Assembly (NCBI GenBank): GCA_020466095.1
Contig: CM035806.1
Span: forward strand, 61,114,729-61,178,728
From: Chlorops oryzae
Lineage: Eukaryota; Arthropoda; Insecta; Diptera; Chloropidae
Direction of reading: 5' to 3'
Length of the DNA: 64,000 bases
The translations under genes were made by a program, and so were the position numbers. The notes below the pieces were generated by a model. That model was not told the origin of the DNA, searched no databases, and saw only the letters and a program-made list of their open reading frames with translations. This document shows positions 54,566 through 64,000 of the stretch, piece by piece. Every line of letters starts with the position of its first letter. The first letter of the stretch is position 1.

Positions 54566-55874
54566 CCATTTATAGCATTCATAAGCCCAACAGACGTACT
54601 GATTTTATCAGTACAGTACTGATTTTCGGCTCATTGTACTGATTGAAAATCGGTACTGATTAGTACTGTATTTCGAATACTGATTAACTTGCACACGTTT
54701 CTCAAATCGAAATATATCTACAATAAACTATAGCACTGCACAATATGTTCTTCACTCTTCATGTCATGGACCTACGTGAACCATTGTCATCAGCATAAAA
54801 TCTTGATGGAAAAAGAGAAAGTTGATAATGGAAAATAGATGGGTTGAAAATTTTGAAGCATTCATAATGCTGTGCACAGAGTAGCCTGATTTGGTACGAT
54901 TTTCGGTCTCATTGACGATTCATCTACTGATTTGCGTTGCTGAACCAGCCAAATTGAACCATTTTTACTTTACTCAAAAATGTTACTTAGAGCACGTCCA
55001 ATCTAAATTGTACACCGTTAAAATCAATTGGAAGTGAACCAAGATAATTAAACTGGCAATTGCGTTGATTTTGAGCATATCGATCTTGTGCTGTCCCATT
55101 GGAATCTTCTCGGCTCTCTTCAAACAATTGCGTACAGTAGGGAATCACGCAAAGGCGCATGTTTAATAAAACATGTTTGGAAACGTCGGAAAATCGAAAA
55201 TTCGACTTCTTAAATCAATTTTAATTAGTTTTTGGATCATTGCACAACTTAAGCAGCTGAAATTTTCGATTTTCTGACTTTAACATTTTCCGACAGCTTT
55301 TGAATACACCATTGCTAGTGATAAATACAACTTTTAGAGCCAATATTACCAAGCTAATCCAAAAATTTGGTAAACAAACACATTTTTGATTTTTTTGAAA
55401 GATCCTAGATCTTGTTTTCACTTCGAAATCTCTTTGGACTTGAATAAAAAAGATTGTTTTTCTATATATATATATATATAAAAGTGTACTGATTTTTTAC
55501 TCTGTACTTGGCAATTTGTATTGCTTTGGTGCGAAAAAAATATGGTGGCCTTAAGCATTCATCATAACTTTGTCTTCATCTTTATGCTATGGGAAAAGTT
55601 AAGAGAACTTTTTAAAGTTTTCACAAATCGCATTAGGAGTATTTGCACCAACTTTTTTATGTTAAAAGAAATAAAATTTCAGTGAGAAAGTTTTTTCGCT
55701 CACAAATAATTATGGATGGCTTCAACCGGAGGGGGGGGGGGTTTTTCTCTATCTCTGCGCTTCTCTATGAATTTCAAATTTGAATCAGCGCTGAAAGAAT
55801 CGCAATGAAGAAGAGCAAAATAGAAAAAAATACCACAAAAAAAAAAAACAAATAAATAAAAAATAAAAAAAGTT
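54563..55874. other. No gene recognised; GTACTGATT repeats
   Basis: TACTGATT in both orientations recurs six times at 54595-54700 and again near 55486, suggesting an old inverted-repeat element I could not bound. A (TA)n tract lies at 55465-55480 and a G-run near 55731. Confidence 0.35.
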
Positions 55875-56462
55875 AAGGGTGCTATAGCCAGGCGAGCCTG
55901 CAATAAAATACCCGACACAGACACACATGTTTAAATAATTTTTAAAACACGCCCAAACACAGCATCATTAAGAAAGAATATTCTTGAGGTTTTTAAGGCT
56001 ATAAGGGTCCGTATATACCGACTTCTGTTTAATTTCTTTATGAAAACCGCCCTTTTGTCACGCCCAGTTTTCCAATTTTTGTTGAATTATAATCGGAGGC
56101 TTAAATACACGCTCAAATTCTAAACTTCATTTAAATATTTGGATAAAGAAGTCCGATTTTGGGCCAGTTTTTGTGATTTTTGTGACAGACCCGAGTAATG
56201 GTCCTATCGGATCCATTCCCGAACGTGTTCTTACTCATGTCCCCGTGAGCACGCATACCAAATTTTGTCAAGATATCTCAAATCATTTGATAAGAAAACT
56301 GCATACAGACGGACAGACAGACATGGCTAAATCGAATATCCTGGTGACGCTATCATTTCTATATAAGTATATTTTGTATGGTCTATCTCGACTGGTTCTG
56401 GGTGTTACACACAACCACACAAACGCAATATACCCTCGAACAGAGTTCGTCGGGTATAAAAA
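55875..56462 (+). mobile_element. DINE-type element, near-complete
   Basis: Starts AAGGGTGCTATAGCCAGGCG, with inverted GGCGAGCCTG and ACCCGACACAGACACACATG. It contains ACGGACAGACAGACATGGCT then AAATCGA, and ends TCGTCGGGTATAAAAATG. The best-preserved member of the second DINE family in the window. Confidence 0.78.
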
Positions 56463-57213
56463 TGACAATTTATTTATGGTGAAAAAATGAAAGAGCGCAT
56501 TTTTATAGCGTCGTTCTGGTGCTGCAACCATGAGAGCTCGCCGCTCGTAACAGGTGAACATCGTGGGCAGCAGCTATTTCGTTTCATGCCGTCAGGTGTA
56601 CACGCAGCGAAACTCTCTAAAAATTACTTCACGACTGTCTATTTTCGGTTTGTGTCCAAATATTTGCCAAACGTGCCGTGTGCCGAATGAAAAGAATTCT
56701 AAATTGATGAGCTTTAATGTTTGTTAAAAAACAAAATTTTCCATTTTTTTTTTTGCTTTTTCATTATTTTTTTTATTTCTTTTATTTATTTAATTTCTTA
56801 CATTTTTTCTTATTTCTTTTTTCAGTGATCCATATTGAATTTTTAAAAGTTTAATTAAAATTTTTTTTTTTTTTGCTGAAATTTATCTATCATTCCGCTC
56901 TGTGTTTGTTCAATGCGCGAGATTTTCAATATGGAAGTTAACCTTTAAGTAGTGACGTCATAAATTTATAACATTATAAGGGAAAGCTACTTTTCAAAGT
57001 TAATTTTTTTTTTTTTGAAAATCGCATTTGGGCGATTAAAATTGGGTTATTTAAATATTGGAATATTTTAAAACAAATTTAAATGAATTCAATCAATTTT
57101 TATTATTACTTAGAAAAAAGAAAAAAAAAAACTATAATTCACATTGATTGGTATTTTTATTCTCAATTGACATGAGATCTTTTTTGGCATTTTAATACAC
57201 CTTCCCAAAACAA
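56463..57213. other. No gene recognised
   Basis: AT-rich with long T-runs (56740-56820, 56860-56875, 57005-57018). No motifs. Confidence 0.3.
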
Positions 57214-57351
57214 TAGGCCTATATTCACGAGACCGTGGTGTCGAGGCAAAAGTGGAAGATTTTTCAATACAAGTTGTTGTTGGAAGCTTAACTAAATTTT
57301 TACACTTTTACACATTTGCCACGATACCACGGTCTCGTGAATATAGGCCTA
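57214..57351. mobile_element. Mini-MITE, 138 bp
   Basis: Inverted ends TAGGCCTATATTCACGAGAC, continuing CGTGGTGTCG on one side and CGTGGTATCG on the other, then GGCAAA. The flanks are AT-rich and a TA duplication is possible. Interior AT-rich. Confidence 0.8.
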
Positions 57352-57569
57352 ATATAAAAAATTCAACACAATTTCATAACAGAAATCCTTGGACGCAAAG
57401 GACTTAAAATCTAATCAATAATCGTCCGACTCCTGTGAGGCTTCACGCCACAAGTTAAAGATTAAAATTAATAAACGACATTGGAGTTGAAATAAAAAGG
57501 GAAATTGTAGATAGAGAGGGATGTTTTTCAAATGAAGAGGGGTTTCTATTAAGAAAATAAGATATAGTA

Positions 57570-58070
57570 TCTTCCTTCGCCCCTTTGCCACGCCCAATTT
57601 TCCAAATTTTTTGAATGCTAATCCGAGGTTTAAATATTTGCACAAGTTCACCATTTCATTCAAATATTTCGAAAGTCCGATTTTGGGGCGGTTTTGAGAT
57701 TTCTGTGACAGACCCTAGTAGTGTAGGTACCCTTAATAATGGACCGATAAAAGTTTGTTTTTGGGGGAGGATGTTTATGGCTACAAAGCATAAGCATAAG
57801 TACTAGCTTTCGTTCAAGACCCATTTGAATTTCGGGTGTAGGAGATAATTTTCGAAAAATGTCCTTCTGCCACGCCCACTTTTAAAATTTTTTTGGATAT
57901 TGAATAACTTGGCTTTATATTTTTCAACTATCAAATTTCATCAAAATATCTTGAAAAACTTCGATGTTAGAGCAGTTTTAGTGATTTTCGTAACAGACCC
58001 TAGTACTGGAGGCACCCGTAAATATGGTCCGATCGGGTCCATTCTCAAACTTGTTCTTACTCATGTAAGC
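57570..58070 (+). mobile_element. DINE-type element, truncated
   Basis: Shares CCCCTTTGCCACGCCCAATT, GTGTAGGTACCCTTAATAAT and GGTCCGATCGGGTCCATTCT with other family members. It lacks the GGACAGACGGACATG block and the GGGTATAAA end. Confidence 0.65.
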
Positions 58071-58560
58071 TGCTATAACTCAAAAACGGTACCTTTTAGA
58101 GTAGTGGTCCAAAAACAAAATATACAGCTCTTGGACATAGGCAATCGCGTATTAAAATAATGAAGACAATTCCGTGGACACTCTGTATGTATATACAATA
58201 TTTTTGTATACTTACATATATCAAATATAGAGCTAATTCGAAAGACAGGGATAGGGAGCAAGAAATACAAACCGGAGGAACGGGGCAACGAACCAGACGA
58301 GCGCTCAATGGCCATGGCTCGATTATGTATGTGGTATTGCCGTCGAAGGAAGTTAGCGCTGCCAAGCCGTCCGCCCTTCCCCTTTTCACACTGTCGTTAC
58401 TGCAAATGCAGTAATTGCCATATTGACGCGACTGATAAACAAAAACAAAACGAAAAATCCAAATGCGTTCATTGGTGTAAAATATTGGATTAGAGCATCT
58501 TAGAAACGACCAATAAGCAGAGCGAGTACAAAAAAAGCCAACGAACAGCAGGCCTGCTGC
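58071..58560. other. No gene recognised
   Basis: Less AT-rich than average. Short open frames on both strands without motifs. Confidence 0.3.
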
Positions 58561-59013
58561 TTGCTCTCTCCGCTGATGGCGCTGCTTGGTGAGTCACAGC
58601 CATCGCAAGAAGACGAAGATGAAGACGTAGACGTAGACGAGGGCGAAGAGGAGACGGAGACGAGTAAGAAGAAATGCAGCAAAGAATTTTACTGCACACC
58701 CGGCCACTTGGGATGCATGGCAAAGAAAGCATTAATGCTTGGAAATGAACATGGGACAGGAGTCTGCGAAATGGGGCAATGTAAATGTATAAAATGGGAT
58801 CTAATAAACGCGAATGAACGTTCGCTATGCATGGAGGACTCAGCTGAAAATATATTGACAATAATGACAGCCTTTATTTCGCTCATTCGAAAAGAGAAAG
58901 AGAAATGGCCATTTAGAGAGTTACGTCAGAAATGTGCCAGTTTTGTTAAATTCCTAATCGTCCATCAGCAGCATGACGCCGCCATTAATGGCACACCATT
59001 CGCTTCGTTATGA
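58561..59013 (+). CDS. Unrecognised 150-codon open frame with acidic N-terminus
   Basis: I do not recognise this protein. It opens MLSPLMALLGESQPSQEDED and continues with a run of Asp, Glu and Val-Asp pairs to about residue 35. A cysteine-containing section follows (CSKEFYCTPGHLGCMAKK, then CEMGQCKCIKW), and then a helical-looking, Lys/Glu-rich C-terminal half. No signal peptide or membrane segment was seen. The composition is less AT-biased than the surroundings, and the antisense strand is also open over much of it, which favours compositional chance. It could be an orphan gene, a 5' UTR-embedded frame or nothing. Its position is about 9.4 kb upstream of the 14-3-3 zeta start, on the opposite strand. 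Confidence 0.2.
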   Translation: MLSPLMALLGESQPSQEDEDEDVDVDEGEEETETSKKKCSKEFYCTPGHLGCMAKKALMLGNEHGTGVCEMGQCKCIKWDLINANERSLCMEDSAENILTIMTAFISLIRKEKEKWPFRELRQKCASFVKFLIVHQQHDAAINGTPFASL

Positions 59014-59390
59014 AAGAGAAAATCCTCCTTCAAATATATCGATAAAACATAGCCATCCGATTAAGATTCGGATTACAGTCGAAATATTGGCGGCTTTGCA
59101 GAATGTCACAACTTTGGATGGATGTCCTTCTTATTCATGTGCTCCAAAATTAATGATGCTTTGAGGGTGCAATAGAAGCGCAAATAGACAGGAGGGGAAG
59201 CAGCGGGAGAGAAGAGAAGAGAGCCGAGTCATTGAAATATTACCGATCGAGAACCTTCGTAGTGTTCGGAAAGAGGGGCTATTTATCCTAATAGATCTGC
59301 TGAAATTTCAACTGGAATCTCTGATAGAAATTCCTACTGGGCAAAATTCTGCAGCAAGCTCACTCATACATACGAATTAACCATAAAACA
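59014..59390. other. No gene recognised
   Basis: Non-coding spacer before the next DINE. Confidence 0.3.
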
Positions 59391-60090
59391 AGTAAGAAAG
59401 CTTAAGGCGGTCAAGTCCGACTTTGAAATACCCAGCGTCCCGACATTATTGGCGCACTATGTTTTGCCTTTCCGTACGAAAGTTACACAAAATTAATGTT
59501 TGCGGGATTGACAGTGGACGGAACGTGCTCGTTCTACGGGCCACATAAACTATTTTCCTACACCTTTCATTTGCCTTGGTCAACCTATGTTGCGAATTTG
59601 AAGCTTCTACGCCTTTTATGTCATAAGTTACGATAAACCCTTATTTGTGGGCGTGGCTTGAGGATGACGGCGTCCATTTTTTTCCCCCAGGATATGTCCC
59701 TTTACGTAGTTTATCAGTACATCAAATATCAATGAAATGTGTTGAGTGGTTCGCAAGTTACAAGCATTTTACTGAAAACACATTAAATTCATTTGTGGGC
59801 GTGGCAGTGGGCGGATATCTCCCATTTTAACTTAGGATCATACTCGGATCCCGATATACCTGTGTGCCAAATTTCGACTTGGTTGGTCCAGCCGTTTCGG
59901 AGGAGATCCGACCACAGACAGACGGACAGACGGACGGACGGACAAACGGACGGACGGACATGTCTAAATCGATCCAGTTTTTGATCCTGATCATTTCTAT
60001 ATATATTTGTCTATATCTCCGGAGCTTAGTTCTCCCTGTTACAAGATTCGCACAAAACTTAATATACCGCGCTTACGCTGGGTATAAAAA
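59391..60090 (+). mobile_element. DINE/INE-1-type element, second copy of the 13.3-kb family
   Basis: Starts AAACAAGTAAGAAAGCTTAA and then CCCAGCGTCCCGACATTATT. It has one CCTATGTTGCGAATTTGAAG unit, TCCAGCCGTTTCGGAGGAGA, a longer GACGGACGGACAAACGGACG block, and ends GCTTACGCTGGGTATAAAAA. It differs from the 13323-14204 copy mainly in having one rather than about three 127-bp units. Confidence 0.78.
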
Positions 60091-62260
60091 GAAAAGACAC
60101 AAGAAAAGCAATTTAATTGCAATTCCAGACGAATAGATTGATTGCATTCAAAGGAAAATTCAAAGCCGAGCACAGCAAAAAGGCACCAGAGAAAAATAAA
60201 TATTTATAAAAAAATGAAAAATGAAAAACAAAACCGAGAACTCTCGAAAGTTAATTAGAAAATAGAAACTGTATGCGAAGCTCGAAACATTAGATCTCTA
60301 AGAATGCTTTCGAAATTTGTGAAGAAAAAAATTAAATAAATAAACAAATTCGTGATTAAATTGTGGAATTACTTCAAACGAGGCGGTGCCAGCTTTAAAG
60401 AAAGCTCTTTGCCACATTTGGGATCGTAAATTTTAACCAATTCTCGTCCAATAAATTTCAAGCGGCAGAAGCGCTGAAGAGAAGGAAACATTGTGGCAAA
60501 ACTGCAGGAAATGAAGGAAAATATCTACCTCACGTCACTTGTAATACATATTGAGGTAATAAATTTAACAAGCTAATCAGGTTAGCTACACATTTAGTTC
60601 AAGATTTACAGTAGCAGAGTGGCCAGGTTTTTTGTTAAATTCATCAAAATGACCCTCGTATATGCAAGGGTGTAATCCATGTCGAAACGAAGGGAGTTAA
60701 TTTTGCTTTTTAACTCAAAATTAAAGTACATTTAGATTTATTCCGTCCTAGAGTGGGACCCATGACCCGATCGTCTCCTCATCAAATACGCCCTTGAGTA
60801 TGCATGTGGTATAAGTACGTAAAGCAGTAAATAAGGCAATGTAGGCAACTCTGTAAAACAAGCAAAATCTGTTTATTAAGGTATAGAATTGATTGACGGA
60901 TTGACGCATCCAAGGTTTTACGATACGAAGGAATGTTGTATACCAGGAGAGCGCAACCCGTGGTACTGACCCATTACCGTTACTACTTATCTCATGTGAC
61001 AAAAATTTCCCTGGACTTGTTAGGCTAGTATAAGCCAGAAGTTCATAGCCACAATGTTTTGGGTGTGTTTTTTTGGCCGGTAACTTCAACTATGGTATGG
61101 ATTAAAAAAGTTTAATGAATTTGGTACAAACTATTTGGCGCGTCTTCGTCCTAATACTTATGTATATCCGAAAAATTAGTCCCACAATCACTAGTTCATT
61201 GGCATTTCGATGTGCCGATGCTTGCGCGTGTGTTAAGCGAGCATAAGGTATTTGTGTCATGTTATTAATTTTGACATAAAGCACAATAGTTTTACTCGAA
61301 ATGGGACAACTGTATTCGCCGGAGAATTCATATATATGTAGAATAAAATAAAAGAAAAACACATTTGAAAGCGATTGACCACATACTGCTGCTCCCACAC
61401 CATATATCTAAAGATATATTATACTTCCTCATTTATTCGTGCATTTTTTGTACGATTTTATCCGTTTTTCGTTTATAATAATTATTTCTACTGTTGAGAC
61501 TCATATCTGAGCGTTTTGGAAACGCGAAATGCGAGTTGCGATGTGACGCAGCTTTCTGTTTAAATTGTTGCGACTCCACCCATTCAATTTTTTCTCCATT
61601 ACGTAAGCTTTTTATATACTTAAAGCTTATTCAAATTAACACGATCGAGGCACTTTACAATATACAAGACGCACCAGCGTTACCAGACGTCCAGTTTTTT
61701 CGCCTCAAATTCGAATGTCCCGCCGGAACATAAAAATCGCCAATTTATTACTTGTTTTGGCTCTCAAATGTGACAACTCCAGAAAAGTCTTGCCAAATCT
61801 TACCAAGGGCAGCGATGGGGTTTTTTAAATTCTTACGTCAACTTTCGTCTTGTGTATTCGCTTCGTTATGCCTATGCCTGCGCAAACAATTTTAACATTT
61901 TGTAAGGATATAGCGATTTAAAGCATAGCTCGAAGATTTCGCTCAACCGTTTCGAAACTTCATAAAATAACTGTTTTCGAGTGAGAGAATTAAAAACTAT
62001 CACTGATCAACCGAAATTGTTGGAAGCGATTTTAAAGGTTTCTGTGCGAACATAACCATTTTCGCATAGCAATACATAAATCTTCTCTCAACAAGTGAGA
62101 AGAATCGAAATCGAAAAAACATACAGTATGCAAAAATGGTATTCGCGATTTAGAATTTTTTTTTGTTGATTTTTTGGAACTGAATGAAAATGTTTATAAA
62201 ATCTTTGATGTAGGTTTGTGTCAATACAAATAAGAAACAATTTTTGTAACAAATAATAAC
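60091..62260. other. No gene recognised
   Basis: AT-rich non-coding DNA. Open frames (for example 60748-61089 minus, 61494-61733 plus) have no motifs I know. No element ends were found. Confidence 0.35.
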
Positions 62261-62483
62261 CAGGGGTGTCACAGAATCCGATAGCTGTCGGAATCGGAAT
62301 TAAAACCGATCGAATTTTCATACAGAATTGAAAAAATTTGTCGTTTTTGGTTTTCAATCGGGACTATTATCGGTTCTTAATTGCACAGAACCCTATTTTA
62401 TTCGGCTGTCTATGAAATATATATGAAAATCCAGTTGACTAAAATTCCAATTCCGATAGCTATCGGATTCTGTGACACCCCTG
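62261..62483. mobile_element. MITE, 223 bp, CAGGGGTGTCACAG ends
   Basis: Inverted ends CAGGGGTGTCACAGAATCCG, continuing ATAGCT(G/A)TCGGAAT, in near-perfect inverse copies. The CAG...CTG terminus suggests hAT, but I could not find an 8-bp duplication. Confidence 0.75.
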
Positions 62484-62559
62484 AACAGCTTCACTTTCAT
62501 ACAGTTTATAACAGTCCGTCTGTTTGTACACAGTTTTCTTATCGAAGGAGTTGAGCTAT

Positions 62560-63212
62560 CTTGATGCATACTCACAGGCACATGAGTAAGAACAAGTTCG
62601 AGAATGGACTCGATCGGACCATTTTTTAAGGGTACCTCCAGTACTAGGGTCTGTTACGAAAATCACAAAAATTGCTCTAAAATCGAAGTTTTTAAGATAT
62701 TTTGATGAAATTCTATATTTGAACATGTTTAAAGGCAAGTAATATGATTTCCAAAAATTGGAAAAGTGGGCGTGGCCGAAGGGCGTTTTTCGAAAAACGC
62801 CTCCTACACCCGAAATTCCATTGGGACTTGAATGAAATTTGGCAGTTATGCTTCATTTGTAGCCATAAACATCCTCACCAAAAATTTCTGATAGGTCCAT
62901 TATTACGGGTATCTCCAGTACTAGGGTATGTCACAAAAAACTCAAAACTGCCCCAAAATCTGACTGCTTTGAAATATTCCACTGAAACTTAGAATTTGAG
63001 CGTATATTTGGGCCTCCGATTAGAATTCAAAAAAATTGGAAAAGTGGGCGTGGCAAAAGAGCGGTTTTCATAAAGAAATTCAACAAAATTCGGTATATGG
63101 GGGGCCCCCCTAATCGCCTTAAACACCTCTTGATATTAAAAATTATTTGAACATGTGTGTCTGTTTCGGGTATTCTATTGTCAGGCTCGCCTGACTATAA
63201 CACCCTTACTTG
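62560..63212 (-). mobile_element. DINE-type element, minus orientation
   Basis: Inverse of the 55875-56462 family. It contains AGGGTACCTCCAGTACTAGG, AAAAGTGGGCGTGGCC, AAAGTGGGCGTGGCAAAAG and the end GACTATAACACCCTTACTTG. It lacks the GGACAGACGGACATG block at its distal side. Confidence 0.72.
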
Positions 63213-64000
63213 TTTCTGTTTCTTTTTCTTTTTAAAAATAATATGGAAAAGTCAAAGAAATGCAATTTGAGAACAATAATTAAGAAAAAATGGACTATCG
63301 TGATGAAGTGAGAAGTAGTCATGCACTAAATACCTACCATAAGTTGAATCTTCTAATAGGTGAATAATCTGGCGTTTTAAAAAGCTCGAATTGGCCTCTT
63401 GGAAGATCAAAAACCAATGAAAATTCAATTGAAATAATGCACCGCAACGTTAAGAAGAAGAAAAAATGAAAATCAAACTGTCGAGTCGAAAAAAGGAAAG
63501 GAAGGAAAAGAAAAATCATGACGATTATTGCCCAGAAGAGATGAAACATTTGAGTAATAAAAGAAAAGAGATACAGACACAAAAAATCGGGTGCCAGAGG
63601 CGTACAGAACATTGAAGGTGAAAGAAAGCGAAAAGAAAAGCAAAAAGAAAAGCGACAGCACAACGTAAAAAGGAAAATTCAAAATTGTAAAAATTTATAA
63701 GAATTCATTCGAAATCAGTGGAGAAGAAAAAACGTTGTCAAGTGAATATTTAAGTGGCAATGATGACTCGAAAACTGCACGATGGCGATGACCATAACGA
63801 TCACAAAAACGAAAGCGATGACGACGACGATGACGTTGATTTTGATGATGGTGACAATGAGATAACGATAATAGCGATGACCAAAATGACGAAGCTTTAT
63901 TTGGGTGCACAATTCAAAAAAATTCGACCGAACCGCCTACTCATAGCGGAAGATTGAAATATAATGAGAAAGCACAGAAGAAACAGAGACAAAGTTGCGC
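63213..64000. other. No gene recognised; GATGAC-rich tract
   Basis: 63770-63890 is a GATGAC/GACGAT simple repeat giving an Asp-rich frame on one strand and a His/Arg-rich one on the other. The rest is AG-rich and without motifs. Confidence 0.35.

Noticed and set aside
63754..63957. Asp-rich 67-codon frame
   Set aside because: It is a GATGAC simple repeat. The opposite strand is equally open as His/Arg-rich frames.

Overview
The window looks like nuclear DNA of a higher dipteran fly. Three things point that way: a complete 14-3-3 zeta (leonardo-type) gene with the exon layout and 248-residue length of the fly gene; many Helentron-associated DINE/INE-1-type repeats, recognised by their GGACAGACGGACATG block and GGGTATAAA end; and an irritans-subfamily (Himar-type) mariner. 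A tephritid is my guess, but I cannot prove the species. The DNA is AT-rich and dominated by transposons. I saw no rRNA, tRNA or CRISPR feature.

Layout. 0.75-3.3 kb: pseudogene of a repeated arthropod gene family, split by a hAT element. 3.9-4.0 kb: an apparent mitochondrial ND2 fragment. 4.6-7.4 kb: three MITE-like elements and an isolated GC-rich patch. 7.6-12 kb: a three-level nest, with a Himar-type mariner inside a PIF/Harbinger element inside a small 8-bp-TSD MITE. 13.3-14.2 kb: a DINE with tandem repeats. 14.9-20.6 kb: a 5'-truncated LINE with RNase H, carrying a deleted hAT in its 3' UTR and an intact-looking mariner at its 3' junction. 21-30 kb: foldback and terminal-inverted-repeat elements, several with exact target-site duplications. 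30.2-34.2 kb: a decayed jockey-like LINE split by a 756-bp near-palindrome, then a DINE fragment.

34-64 kb is the host gene domain. 14-3-3 zeta lies on the minus strand, with coding exons between 49192 and 40984. It has two 164-bp mutually exclusive exons, and the distal one is preceded by a 28-U tract. The region beyond 49.2 kb is probably its 5' flank or 5' UTR introns and holds DINE copies, MITEs and LINE scraps.

The only confidently functional host gene is 14-3-3 zeta. The most unusual points are the interleaved antisense exons of the Harbinger element's two genes, and the insertion histories that can be read to the base because removing an insert and one target-site copy restores a sequence or reading frame.
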